The translations under genes and the position numbers were made by a program. Source: Bactericera cockerelli (Eukaryota; Arthropoda; Insecta; Hemiptera; Triozidae). From it: DNA of 64,000 nucleotides. The stretch lies in contig CM044958.1 of assembly GCA_024516035.1 (NCBI GenBank), positions 9,384,757-9,448,756 on the forward strand. Direction: 5' to 3'. Positions 30,463 to 41,565 of this stretch are shown here, in pieces (the stretch's first letter is position 1; each line of letters opens with the position of its first letter). The notes beneath the pieces were generated by a model, which ran no database searches, was not told where the DNA came from, and was given only the letters and a program-made list of their open reading frames with translations.

Positions 30463-30745
30463 TTTTTTTTCGTAAAAAGATGAGTGCTTCACAGCCGTTT
30501 TTATTTCGTAGCCACGAAACAGGAGCTACTGTAGACGCTTGTGGTCTGTGTTGTACGTCTCCCCTTTGATGGGCGAAAACTGACACAATACTTCCCAATG
30601 AGGTGCTGGGTCTACATGAGCGCAATGGAAGGTATCCCTTACAAACAATTGTAACCAAATTAAGAATACAATTTTTTGTCGGCATCACGGGGAATCGAAT
30701 CCGGGATCTTCCGCATGGCAAGCGAGTGCTTTATCACTGAGCTAA
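30463..30745 (-). mobile_element. SINE family B (copy 3)
   Basis: Reverse-oriented copy of 12855-13172. The T-run at about 30463-30470 is the A tail. The body has GAAACAGGAGCTACTGTAGA on the + strand and the head has GAATCGAATCCGGGATC, CCGCATGGCA and ACTGAGCTAA. Similar TTTTCTTC stretches flank it, possibly a degraded target duplication. Confidence 0.8.
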
Positions 30746-31247
30746 TTTTTTTTCTTCATATTTCTTCAAGTTGAGTTTTCTTATATCCCTGTTTTCTTAT
30801 ATCTATGACGGACCAACAGAAATTTTTGCCGTAGAAATTGAAGCCTTATAATTTAAAATGTGAATCCACCCAAATAGGAAATGTCACAGGCTTATAAACG
30901 CCAGAAGCAGCAGAGAAGTTGCTGACTGACTGGATCCACCCATGAAGGAAAAGTTAGAGGATTATGAAATTGCTGACTATTCTTCCGACTTCCTTGCTCA
31001 ACTTGCAGACATAATCGGACAAACTTTGCTTTTGATAAAATTAAAAGGCCGGAGAAAATCGGGAAGGAAAAATAAGTAAACGAGGATTTCACGTTTTACA
31101 TTTTCGCATGGTCTATTCTGGGCGGCCCGCTTTTGTCATTGGAAGAAGAATTGGAACCAGAGGTTCTCGTTTTTCAGTCCAATTTTAAGAAAGTCTCTTG
31201 ATTGGTTCCTAGCCAGAGAAGTTGTAGAAAAATTCGAATACTACTTT

Positions 31248-31337
31248 TGGTGTGTTACTGAAACATGTCTGGTGTGTTACTGAAACATGTCTGGTGTGTT
31301 GCTGAAACATGTCTGGTATGTTGCTGAAGCATGTGGT
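31248..31337. repeat. 22-bp tandem repeat, about four copies
   Basis: Unit GGTGTGTTACTGAAACATGT plus CT, repeated with few changes; later copies have TTGCTG in place of TTACTG and the last is degenerate. A 92-codon minus frame runs through it. Confidence 0.9.
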
Positions 31338-32204
31338 AACTTAATTTTATTTCTTTGGAGCAATAAGGAGTTGTAGAGCTTCTTTCATATGTGCGAGTAT
31401 ATGTTATGTCCATAAATTTGGCTGTCTGAGATTCAGGCTCTAATAGATCTCGTACAATATCCATTTTTATGTATGTATTTTTGATAACGTGTTTCTCAGA
31501 AAGCTTGATTCCCTTGTTCATTGTAGATTCCACATCTTCGTGTTACGTAACTTATATCTTTCTCTCTCTTCCTCTCATTTTCGCTGCTCTCTTTCTCTCA
31601 CATATAAAAAAGCATTTTCAATCAAATCCTTCCTGTATCTGCCAGTGCTTCCCTGGAGAATATACATAACATATGTGTAATCTGATATACATAGTTATAT
31701 AATATGAGATAGATATCAATTGAAAAAACTGGAGCATTAGAAATACTTTTTATTTCAGTCATAAATACTTTTTTTCAATATTTTTCTGTCTCACTCTCTG
31801 GATTCCAGTTTCAAGAATGGTGAGAATTATACAAATCTGTTTTTTCTCTCTTTCTATCTCCTCTATCTTTCTCCCCTTCTTCTGTCTCGAATTCTCTTCT
31901 TATCTTCCTTCTCCGTTTCCTCCCTTTCTCTCTCCCTCCCCCGTAGATACATCTGTGATTTGTGTAAATTGATTTCCATGCAAGAGCAGCATGAGAAAAA
32001 AATATGAGGGAAGAGATTTACGTAACAAATGAACTTACTCATAAGATAGTTAGCCTTTTTTGCATACTAACAATTTATTTTACATTGTTTACTTGCATCT
32101 GCATACATTGCAAAGTGCATCTTCATAAAGTAAAGTTACCTTACCGCGGGGTTCTAACAATCCTCGGGGGCCAGGACCTGTTCAAAATAGTCTTCTCCAT
32201 TGCA

Positions 32205-32400
32205 GTGGCGTAGCCAGAGTTCGCCACACATTTGTCTCCATTTGGTTCTGTCTAGTGCATCCTCTTCAGTGACGCCTGCTGTATGCATATCCATCTTGAC
32301 TTGGTCCCATCATCTCTTCTTTGGTCTTCCTTTTGATCTATGTCTTTCAGGTTGGTGTTACCATATCTGTCTAATAACCCCAGCAAAGATAAATATACGT
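32205..32400 (-). pseudogene. LINE reverse-transcriptase C-terminal relic
   Basis: The minus strand reads GRPKKR, a stop where Trp is expected, then WDQVKMDMHTAGVTEEDALD and RTKWRQMCGEL. This is the characteristic C-terminus of endonuclease-RT LINE proteins (a GRPxxRW...DD/QVK...AGV...A.DR..WR pattern known from many animal LINEs). At least one nonsense change makes it a pseudogene. Its upstream RT domain is absent. Confidence 0.75.
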
Positions 32401-33192
32401 TAGGCGAGATTTCTGAACCCCCCTCAAAACCCCCACGAAATCACCTTAACAAACTAATCACACTGGAGGACAATAAACAGTTACCAGCCTTATCGGTGCA
32501 AAATACAATTTACGTAAATCGTTGGTGCTCTTAAAATAGCTGTTGTTAATAAAGGTACCCAGCCGTAAAATATGGAAATAGGAGTGCCAGATTCAACCAA
32601 CCTCAACCGCTGTTTTACGACAAGTGTAGCCCAAAATAATTTTTCCATATTTCTCCACGATTTGCCCCGAGCGACTAATGGGCATGGCTTTTCTATTTTC
32701 CATTTCTTCTTGACTAGGTTCATTTTATTTATTGAAACAAAATGTAAATTGATCAGTTTGTATACTCTGGTGCTCGCAGGAGGAGGGAGGGGGAATTGTA
32801 TTTCAGCACTGGGGGAGGGGGGGCTCCGGAACAAAGGCTGAATGAAAATGTATTATTGGTCGAGTATATTTTATGGGGGCTATTTGGAGAGCTTTTCTGT
32901 TGTGTGTGGGGGGGAAAGGTGAATTAATTTAGGCTGCCACCCGGCGTTACTGCATTGGGGGCTTTCTAAAACCAGACATGTTTGCGTTTCTTGACGAAAG
33001 CTCACGTGGAAACCGTAACAAAGTTCTGTTTTGATGGAATTAACAAAAATGTGACGACACTTTTACCAACAGTCTTGAATTATATCGTTTAAAAACTGGG
33101 GAGGTTAAATTTTCGACGAATACAATACTTTCCTTATCATGGGATAGGGAAAGTAAAAAAAAATTATTAGTGTTCATGTTCATAGCATTGGA

Positions 33193-33338
33193 CAGTGGAA
33201 CCTGGATATAAGAGAACCCTCCATATAAGACAACAATTTCCTGGTCTAAGTTACCTCTCTATGGGGTAGAATAACCTTTTAAAAGAGAAATCTCTTATAT
33301 TCTAGAGAACACATTTCAGGTCCCTTGAGGTTTGACTG
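33193..33338. mobile_element. Pogo/Tigger-like MITE candidate
   Basis: The termini are CAGTGGAACCTGGATATAAG at the left and, reverse-complemented, CAGTCAAACCTCAAGGGACC at the right. Internal inverted matches include TATAAGAGA motifs. CAGT(G/C)(G/A)AACCT ends with an adjacent TA on the right fit pogo-group terminal repeats. The left TA is not intact, so the identification is moderate. No coding capacity. Confidence 0.5.
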
Positions 33339-33430
33339 TAATTTCCAAGGACACTTATGACGGGACGTAGTTTTCACACCAGCCCAGGTTATAGAAAGGC
33401 ATGAAGCATCAAAGAGGCTACAGTCTTTTC

Positions 33431-33612
33431 GTGCACTGGTAGTCAAGTGGTTAACGCGCTAGTCTGGTAATCCAGGTTTTTTTTCCTCTTTTTCTCATTA
33501 ATTTGAGTTTGTGACCACATAATAATAAGACTTTCAGGGTTAGGTGGTAGAAAATGCTGTGAGCATTAACCTCGCCTGGTGGTTGCCTTCCACTAAAGAG
33601 TATTCTGTATTA
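33431..33612 (+). mobile_element. SINE family C (copy 3), B-box deleted
   Basis: Head GTGCACTGGTAGTCAAGTGG with CGCGCTAGTCTGGTAATCC. The segment carrying the B-box is replaced by a T-run. The body then resumes with TCATTAATTTGAGTTTGTGA and ends TTCCACTAAAGAGTATT, as in the copy at 54712. Without a B-box it should be transcriptionally dead as a pol III unit. Confidence 0.75.
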
Positions 33613-34161
33613 TATTTTCATCAGCAGTATAGTCACCCTTTACACTAGTGTCAGGTAAAATAAAAATTATTTTGTCCAAAATTGTGGTTCAATTCTCTCT
33701 TGGATCGGAATTCATTGTTGAAAACGAAAACTCGAACCATCGCCATTCTCCAGCAGTGCTCCTGGAGGCAGCAGACAATGGCACATTTTTCAAACAGGAA
33801 ATGAAGCTATCGAAACCTGCGGGCTTGTTTGTTCTCGACTGCTTTCGTCTAAATTCTCAAAATATTTTAAGACGAGAAAAAAAAGAAATCCAACAACTAG
33901 AGGTAGAGAAATATTGGAGAATGAGAAATTATTTTCTCGAAAGTTTCTCTCCCGTGTTGGAAAACTTAAATTATTTCATGACTACCTTACCGAAAAAAAA
34001 CACAAAGTTTTTTTTTTGTTTCTTCTTGGAAAACAATTTTTTTGCTTTCATTTTTCACCTGCAGGGATCTTTTCCCTAAGAACTTTCCTGTGCGTCCAAT
34101 ATTTTAAGCTCTTCGAAACGGAATAATTTTCAAGACCACTCCGGGTGGGTGTTATCCGGAT

Positions 34162-34380
34162 TTTAATAATCGTTATTGTTGTTGTTGTTGTAGCAGTGGC
34201 AGCAGATCAGCATTCTTCTTCGTACTCTCTTTCAATTTAGTGTCCTCAGAAGTTAGCCACCTGGACTGGATTGCTCCATAGATCTATAGGAGTCAGAGTG
34301 GTGGGATTGGCTGGACAGTTGAACAGGTGATTTGTGGTATGAGGACTTCCCTGACAGATCTACTCATTACATATGATAAA
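34162..34380 (-). pseudogene. I/LOA-like LINE ORF2 C-terminal relic and 3' end
   Basis: The minus strand reads SPHTTNHLFNCPANPTTLTP followed by IDLWSNPVQVANF and a stop. The H...LFxCPANPTxLTPxxLW...P..VA.FL signature is the conserved C-terminal tail of many insect I/jockey-like ORF2 proteins. A (CAA)n tail (GTT repeats on the + strand at 34174-34190) follows, as is common for such elements. There are in-frame stops upstream, so it is a dead 5'-truncated copy. Confidence 0.75.
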
Positions 34381-34685
34381 ATTAAATGTATGATATCCCC
34401 TGCCCTGTTATGATTAAAAATCTCAAACTTGTCTTAAAATACTTTTAATGATCACTACTTTTCAGAAATGTATTACAAAAAGGGTGGTTCTATTTAAAAT
34501 TCCAAATTTGACCCCCCCCCATGGGGCCGCCCCTGGTAATGACAAAAAATCATAACCTAATAGAAAAGGCTTCCCCCTTGATATAATGGTACACTTGTTT
34601 TAGCTTTTCTCAAAATTTAAATCGGATCTCTAGATATTTCGAGTGGCTGCTTTTTTTTGGCGGACCCTGTATACGCAAATTACTG

Positions 34686-34780
34686 AGGAAAAAATTATGC
34701 ATTGGGTTGTATTCGAAGCAACGGATCCCTACGCTACCTGGATTATCAGACTAGCGCGTTAACCACTTGACTACCAGTAA
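34686..34780 (-). mobile_element. SINE family C fragment (copy 4)
   Basis: Minus-strand head with almost the whole tRNA-like part: acceptor-side ACTGGTAGTCAAGTGG, GCTAGTCTGATAATCC, GTAGCGTAGGGATCC and a degraded B-box (CTTCGAATAC). In the family the 5' GCACTGG can pair with the 3' CCAGTGC, like a tRNA acceptor stem. Confidence 0.7.
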
Positions 34781-35120
34781 GATGTCTGGAACTCAGAGAC
34801 TCAAAGTTTTAGCGCCTCGAAGTAAAAAAAAAAAAAAATGTATATGTTTTTTTTCAACGTCGCATTTAACTCCATGGTCACATCTTGGAAATTCACAAAC
34901 TCCATTCGCTGGAAATTCACAAACTAACTACTCACATTAACCTAACCCAGCCGGATTGATTTCTTTTTGAAGATAAAACTCATGGTCCGTTTTGTGATCG
35001 CCTGTACACCTTTAGTTATGCAATGTGTACTAGTCGTGATAATATAATTACTTTCAATAATATTTATTATTGGAAGGGTATTATAGTAATTTTTACCTTT
35101 AAAACGCATATTAAAATTAA

Positions 35121-35267
35121 GGACCGACATAAGTAGCTTGGTTGATACAGCGACGGACTTGTAACCTGGAGGTCGGTGGTTCAAGTCCCGTTTTCAGCGT
35201 AGATTTATTAGAGCGAGTTTGAGTAGTTGTGATATCACGAAAGTTACGAACATAAACATGATAACTT
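35121..35267 (+). mobile_element. SINE family D (copy 2)
   Basis: Head GACCGACATAAGTAGCTTGG with GGACTTGTAACCTGGAGGTC and B-box GGTTCAAGTCCC. The body GATTTATTAGAGCGAGTTTG, then AGTAGTTGTGATATCACG, ends ATGATAACTT. Nearly full length. Confidence 0.8.
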
Positions 35268-35515
35268 ATTAAAATTAAGTTAATATTCAATTAAAAATAA
35301 TAAATACCGTTTTCTACATAGTTTCTAATTGGTGTACTGTGTTGACTTGTGATTTCAGGTAAGAACAAACTTTGCGTGCAATGCTCTGCTAGGCGTATTG
35401 GTGGCTCTGCAGATCATGTAAGTCTCATTTCTGACGACAAAATCTGTAGCAGAGAATTATAGGGACCATTAGGTTAATCAAATACAAACATGAGTAAACT
35501 ACTACAAATAATAAT

Positions 35516-35704
35516 AATATCGCCTTATTTTTACCGCCCGATTAGGACTATTTACTCCCATTATTGCAGCAGTAAGCCAAAGACGTATTATTATGTGGTA
35601 AAATGGGAGGATAACTTGTCATGTTCCGGCTGGGTTTCGAACCCGCCACCTCTGGAATCTCTGGATTCACAGAGTGCCGCCTTTACCACTGAGCTAACGG
35701 GACG
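35516..35704 (-). mobile_element. SINE family E (copy 1)
   Basis: The minus-strand head contains GCTCAGTGGTAAAGGCGGC and a B-box GGGTTCGAAACCCAGCCGG. The body runs AACATGACAAGTTATCCTCC and ends with CTAATCGGGCGGT, then an (ATT)-like tail. Its partner at 50205-50403 has a perfect tRNA-like acceptor pairing (GTCCCGG with CCGGGAC). Confidence 0.8.
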
Positions 35705-35769
35705 AACTCAGATGAGAAATATTTCAATCAAATGTTAATAAAAACATGTCTAGGCTGATAACAGACAGT

Positions 35770-35878
35770 TACCTTCACTGCCCGATTAGGCCTACAGTTG
35801 TTTTGGTGGTCAAATTCTGAAGTAACCCCAAGCAAGCTACTTCGGTTACCAGACTAGCGCTCGACCACCCGACTACCT
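35770..35878 (-). mobile_element. SINE family C fragment with CTAATCGGGCAGT tail (copy 5)
   Basis: Minus-strand head piece (GGTAGTCGGGTGGTCGAGCG, CTAGTCTGGTAACC) fused by deletion to the 3' end AGGCCTAATCGGGCAGTG. The B-box region is lost. The shared tail links families C and E. Confidence 0.6.
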
Positions 35879-36284
35879 TTGAATAATGAGCTAGTATGGC
35901 ATTTCAATACAAAAAGCAATTAAAAATGGGTACTTAATAATTGTAAAAAAAATGTGATAAAAAATGGACGATTTGGCTTGTAAGTGGTCCTCAGATTTTA
36001 ACATTCCCTGTAAACTAATAACTTCCATCGACTAACAATGAAATAAAGAAACAAACTGTATCTCGACTCCAGAGCAAATAATAAAACTGCAATATTGAGT
36101 TCTGCAAAAGATACACGTGTTGTACCCCTGTATGAATCACGCGTTCTACTCTTCCGACTTCTGTATTCAATGTGAAGTGAGCACTTGAAACTTGTTGCAA
36201 AAGTTGTGCAGAGTACAGAGGAGCTTTTGTTCCACAGAGCTAATTCAGCGAATAGTGCCAATCAGATTATAGAAGCTCTCTTCA

Positions 36285-36515
36285 GCCATGCAGCGTCAAT
36301 GGCGAGTTGAATGCACCACTTCTCGTAGGATCACCGAAGTTAAGCAATGTCCAGCTATGAATACTTCGTGTTGCCAGCATTCCGGTCCAATCAAGGCTGG
36401 GTGGAGTTAATGTGAGTAGCAGGTTTGTTAGTTTCCTGCCAATGGAGGGTAACACGCCTGTTGTGATATGAACAATGACCATACAGTTGAAAGCGACGTT
36501 AAACAAAAATAAAAG
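36285..36515 (+). mobile_element. 5S-rRNA-headed SINE-like element
   Basis: 36285-36400 resembles eukaryotic 5S rRNA: GTTGAATGCACCACTTCTCG, then GATCACCGAAGTTAAGCAAT, which contains the conserved internal-control A-box (GAAGTTAAGC). The 3' part of the 5S sequence is more diverged (ATACTTCGTGTTGCC in place of the usual ACTTGGATGGGTGACC). It is followed by about 115 bp of unrelated body and an A-rich end (GACGTTAAACAAAAATAAAA). A 5S head plus body plus A-rich tail is the architecture of SINE3-type elements. A lone 5S pseudogene is the alternative. Confidence 0.75.
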
Positions 36516-37554
36516 AATCACTCTGATAATGTACTGGCTGAGCCTTTTTTTACAGAGCAGTGAATGTTTTACATAGCTAGTTTTCCCTTAACAGCAAATA
36601 ATGTAGCTCGTTTCATTTTGTTACCAACTAGTCTGCGAAAATATTGCAAAATAACCAGGGAGTATAAATATTATTCCTGAAAAATTATGTATAATAATAA
36701 CAATAATTCCAAATGAATGGTGAAACAGCTCAAACTCTAAAAAGAAAAAAAAGACATCACTCGCCAAATGGTCGGGTGATGGTGGCAATTCCTCTTCAAC
36801 CTTCAGTACATACTTCTTAAAAATTTAAAAATCCAAGAGTTCACGGGTTTGCCCTTTTCTTCCCTGATCTATTTTACCGTCCTTGTTTGTATTCGGGAAT
36901 GTTAGAAGGGCGAGGGCCGAGACAAAGTGAAGCACAACTATTCGACTGGTCGCCATTTTGAATAATTCGCCAAGCATACCAACAACACAAGGATGTGGAT
37001 CCTTGTGTTGGGTGGAAGTGAATTCAATGAAATTGAATGAATATTAATATTGCCATAATATTCTCCTGGACATGCAGGGAAGAAGTGTGTCCTATCCTGT
37101 TGGGATGTGGAGTTGTGGGAGGGGAGGTTTGGATGTGAGCTGACGTGGAGGTAAGTTTGGGTTCGTGTTTACTCTGTTGGAGAGAGAGCGAAAGATCTGT
37201 GTCAGGAATGACGGAATTTGGGCTTCAGCAATAGTGGATGAACGTTAAAGAATGCAGCTCGAATAATTCAACTATGAAAATGAGAGAGTACATATCATGG
37301 GTCTATACTCCGTTCATTTGGATCAGTTGTCCTTATTTCTATGCATATAAGGTACCCGTACTTGTTACAATCATTATTCTTCTGGTCTGTCCTGCATATT
37401 GTGTTCGTTTCCTAGAAAAAGAAATCCTCTTTAACAAATGCTATGAAAGATTAAAGGGTATAACATTTGTTAGAGATATGACGAGTGATATGATATAACA
37501 AATGGTCAGTATAAATAACTCACAAGGTGAAAAGGTAATGATAAAAAAGTTAAC
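36516..37554. other. Intergenic DNA with a perfect hairpin
   Basis: No supported gene. It includes a GC-richer stretch (36840-36960), the hairpin at 36983-37010 and an 86-codon + frame at 37238-37498. That frame has hydrophobic stretches but no recognised motif and I do not support it. Confidence 0.45.
36983..37010. repeat. Perfect 12-bp inverted repeat with 4-base loop
   Basis: CAACACAAGGAT, loop GTGG, ATCCTTGTGTTG. The arms pair without mismatch. Such a palindrome could be a cruciform, a short RNA hairpin or a transposon terminal structure. Nothing nearby decides which. Confidence 0.9.
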
Positions 37555-37693
37555 ACAAGTATTTATGTTAATCACAAAGTTGATATCACTTTACTCAAAC
37601 TCGCCTTACTAAATATTTGCTGTACTCGGGACTCGAATTACCGACCTCCAGGTTACGAGACGGCCACCTTGTCGATCCAACTACTGAGGTTGG
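37555..37693 (-). mobile_element. SINE family D (copy 3)
   Basis: Minus strand: CCAACCTCAGTAGTTGGATC, CGTCTCGTAACCTGGAGGTC, B-box-like TTCGAGTCCC, then the family D body (AAGGCGAGTTTGAGTAAAGT, a GATATC and a TTAACATAAATAC end). Confidence 0.75.
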
Positions 37694-38548
37694 TACCAAA
37701 TGTCAAGAGTAGTATGGAGGTGTCGAAAAAAACGGGAGTTCTACATCAATACTTCTGACGTTTGAAAGAAATCATGAATGTATACTTTATTTTGGTTATA
37801 GATTCTTTAGAAGACATTACCAAGATCCTTGGCAAGGATACGGGTGGCCACCGGGTTCCTAGTCTTCTGTCATGTAAGACAAATATCTTGCGAGCTGAAA
37901 AGGATATCCACACCCGTCCGCCTCAGGATTTCAGCATTCGCAGGAAATGCCTCGTTTATATTTTTCTCTCCTCGAGAGAAAAAATAAATAGATAAAGCTC
38001 TGAAATGAGAACGGGAAATTTTTCCCAGCAGTTATTCATGTGTCTTCATGCCGAATGTCAAAACAGGAACTCAGGGCAATCAATCTGCTCGGCGCCCGCC
38101 CGCCTCACCCAGCCTTGGCCTGCCCCACACAGCACGGCGGTCGAAACAAATACTCTCAAGACACTTCTTCTTCTTTTTGTTTGCTAAACTGGAAAAAATA
38201 TTTTTTTTTATAGCGAAATGAAAATGATGCGGAAATATAAATAGCTACTAATTTTCGTAAAATATGTCAGCGAGGCAAGTGAGGAGGCAGGTCATCAGTT
38301 AGTGTCAGGGGGGAGGCCTTTGCTCTGCATCAGTTATCAGGGGTGAGTCTTTTGACTTTCTTATTTCTCAGAGAAGATTCTTGTTAATGAAGGTACATTG
38401 AAATTTCAAAATTAAATTAAATTGACAGCTAAGCTATTTCGGGTGATCTTCTAACACGAGAAAGCAAACCTTTATAAAGGAGCCAGGACTCTGATTGTTA
38501 AGTCTCCTCCGTAAATAAATATCATTTAAAAAAAACCTATATAAAATT

Positions 38549-38691
38549 TATCATATTTGTGTTAATCACAATCGTGATATCACAACTATCGTGATATCCC
38601 CTACTAAATTTTGGTTTAACTTGGAACTTGAACGACCGACCTTCAGATTACGTGTCCGGCGCATTAACGATCGAGCTACTGGCTGGGGTCG
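38549..38691 (-). mobile_element. SINE family D (copy 4)
   Basis: Minus strand: CGACCCCAGCCAGTAGCTCG, GACACGTAATCTGAAGGTCG, a diverged B-box (GTTCAAGTTCC) and a body with a duplicated GTGATATC motif. Diverged but recognisable. Confidence 0.7.
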
Positions 38692-41565
38692 TTAAATTAC
38701 GTATAAAATATAACACCCCTACAAGGACATATATGTCCCTCAAGATGGAACAGAGGAGAAGAACAGAACCAGAGTCAACCCTACCTGTAGTTCAGACTTT
38801 TTTTTTCAAAAGACTCTTCATTTTTTTGTTGCCTAAGCCAGAAAATCCTCATTTAACCGCATACCTCTAAAAATTATACAAAGACAATATGAATACCCCC
38901 AAAATGTATTACTTCGTGACATAAAAAAGTCCCGCCAAGTCGTTATTCCTGAGCGGACACTTAAAATTCTCTGGATAGCGGCGCTGTACTATCTGAATTC
39001 GCAGTAGCAAAGACTTACTATCTTCACTCCCGAACATTTCGTCAGCAATCGGGCCTCTGCCCAGCCTACGTGAGGACGCAATTTATCATTCGAACGTGGA
39101 AACAGAGTTCAATAGAGAAGCAACCCCCCCCTCCCCCTCTTCCCTTCCCTTCACAGTTATTTTCCCAACTTTCTCTCTCACTCCATTGGGGGTTATTTCG
39201 AGGTTTGTTTAAAATCATTAGGTACAACAAAAAGTGAAAAAAAAAGTAGAGAAATAGAGACAGGAAAAGGGAGACATCGAGAGGGAGGAGGACTAGGGGG
39301 AGAGGGAGATGAAGAGAGTGGGGGGGGAGGTGGAGGTGAAAAGAGGAAGGAGGAGAAAAATGAGGGAGAGAGTCCTAGAGAGAGTTTGAAGTGGAAGGCA
39401 TTCATCAATTTCAAAACAAACAGTTTCCTTTCCTGGAGTTACCTGATGGGATGAAGATGAATTGATTCCACTATTAATTAGTGATTTGGAACCGCTGGGG
39501 ATTTTCAGTTCGGAGTCCAGTGTTTGTAAAATTACATTCATGTTATTTTTTACATTTTTTTTTTTTTTTTTTCGTGGAATTCCCTGGGATGAAGATGAAT
39601 TTTAATTCTAGAACAGGTTGGTGGGTTCTTTTACATCCAGGTTCGACTGAATATGCATTTAAGGTATACATAGAAGTATTCTATTTTAATTTGAAAATAA
39701 ATTCGTTTATTTTTTTTTCCTGTTTATATTTACGAGTATACTGTCAACTTTTTATTTTAATTTTTACCATTATTAGTTTGTAAACATGTGTTCTTCTAAT
39801 AAAGAGTTTCATAATAATAATAATAATTTAGAAATATGCCTAGCGTGGAGTGCGGTGGTTTAACTCCCAAGCATTGCGTATTTCGGTAAGGGTTTCCGGT
39901 AAAAAGGAATAGATGACTATGAATCAACTGATTCCTAGTATCCACACCTCTGTCCTCCATTGTGTGAGTGTGTGCAGGGGGCCAAAATTTCCGTAAAATT
40001 TTCAACGGAGTTTTCTACCCTTCATAGAGCTGGGGTTATTATAGAATTAAGGGATAGTGTCCCTTTAAATTAAATCTAATCCAAAAGAGAAACGAGATAT
40101 CAGTTAAAAGGAAACGTTGTTTATCTAGTTCTACATAAAATATACATGGGCACTCAACCAGATGTTCAAAGTAAATAAATTGCACATCTAGTTCTACAAA
40201 TATACATGCACATTCAACTAGATGTTCAAAGAAAATAAATCGCACATCTAACGATCCTCTGGAAAGTCGAAGGCATTGATTAGCTATTATCTAAATGCTT
40301 AGCAAAGGAATGATTGGGCTAAAGGCCAAAATGTTCGCTGCCAAATCTGAGTCAACACAGTTCTCCTGAAGGAAAAATAGAACGGAGAGACTCTTGAAAG
40401 TTGGAGCTCCTGCATAATATATATCTCCTCCTCCTCCTCTTTATCATCCATCTCCTTTGGCCATTCCTTATCCTCTTCTTCTCTGTATACTATTCCTCCA
40501 CCTCTTTCTTATCTTTCTCCTCTCCTACTCATTCTCCTCTCCTACTTCTAAAAGTTAGCCTTAGCTTAAAGGAGATGTACTCAAGTACTGTGTGTAATAT
40601 TTTCTTGTACAAATAAATAAAAATATTCAATTCAATTCTTTATACATCTCTTCTGTATTCTCCTTTCTTTTCTTCAACCTTCTTCTGTTCCTTCTGTTAC
40701 ACCTTCTCCTACATATTTTTTTCTATTTCCTACTCCTCTCCTTTTATTTCCCTTCTATTCTCTCTTCTCTTCTTCTCTTTCCTTTGTCTTCACTTTCTCC
40801 TTCTTTGTGTCATGTTTTACCTGTTATTTTTCATTATTCTCTTTCTAGTATTCCTTTGTGCTTCTTTCCGTTCCACTTCCTCGTCATTTTCATCCATTGA
40901 CACATAGGCACTTTGTCACGGCCACTATTGGACTTCTCTTTACTTCGAAGAGGTTAGTTAAATGCTGCAACACTCGGCCGTTGAACCGTCAGTGCGCTAT
41001 CGGAAAAGTCAGACTGCAAGTTAGTGTAAGCGAAAGAGATTAACGCAGTAAAAACTGGGGAGAAAATGAAGGCGCCCTCTCCTATCTTGCAGGCGTTTTA
41101 TAGATTTGAACAGTTTCTTCATTTTACGACTTGAAATGTGACAGTGCTGGAAGAAAGGAGGGTTTCCAGGTTTTATGACTGCTCTCTTCGGTACAGAGGT
41201 CTCATCATGGAAACAGTTGTGCCAGTATACGTTAGGGTAGGTCTTCAGTCAGTCGAAAGAGAATAGCCAGGAGTTGGAATGAATCAATATCATACAATTA
41301 TTGTGTTAATTCCACAATTTTCAGGTATTTGGTGTGTTAGCTCCGGAACCGATTTATGTACATTACTTCAGGTCGCAACTGTCTATTGTCGATTTATATA
41401 ATTATTATGTATTATTGTGCTATAGCGGGGCCGAAAGAAAAAAAAAAAAAAAAAAAACAAAGGCAATCTCCAACATTATTTAGTTTTGATATACCTCACC
41501 ACTGAAGAGATTTGGATCTGAGGGTCTAGATATTAAAATTGAAGTATCAGGAGAGAATGTGTGAG
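38692..41565. other. Intergenic DNA with CT/GA-rich tracts and short repeats
   Basis: No supported gene. GA-rich 39230-39375 (with a G8 run), T-run at 39556-39573, (TAA)n at about 39811-39827 after AATAAAG, a 63-bp tandem duplication (40123-40248) and a CT-rich block (40420-40850) with a LINE-like end at 40580-40640 (AAATAAATAAAAATATTCAA). Confidence 0.5.
40123..40248. repeat. 63-bp tandem duplication
   Basis: ATCTAGTTCTACA..., with TATACATG and AGATGTTCAAAG in each unit, occurs at 40123-40185 and 40186-40248 with a few differences. Because 63 is a multiple of three, the minus frame shows a 21-residue repeat. There is no other evidence of coding. Confidence 0.85.

Larger units (their letters stand above)
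30746..33192. other. Intergenic DNA: 22-bp repeat, CT-rich patches and a LINE relic
   Basis: No intact gene. Contents are a 22-bp tandem repeat (31248-31337), CT-rich patches (31560-31600, 31845-31945), a LINE coding relic (32205-32400) and G-rich runs at 32778-32825 and 32910. Frames at 32490-32841 on both strands overlap and lack motifs. Confidence 0.5.

Noticed and set aside
33648..34079. 143-codon + frame after a SINE
   Set aside because: Looks partly protein-like, but it runs into T/A-rich sequence (Phe-rich end), contains a SINE-like TCGAACCAT scrap and shows no recognised domain.
36285..36400. A functional 5S rRNA gene
   Set aside because: The 3' half is strongly diverged from 5S and it is fused to an unrelated body with an A-rich end.
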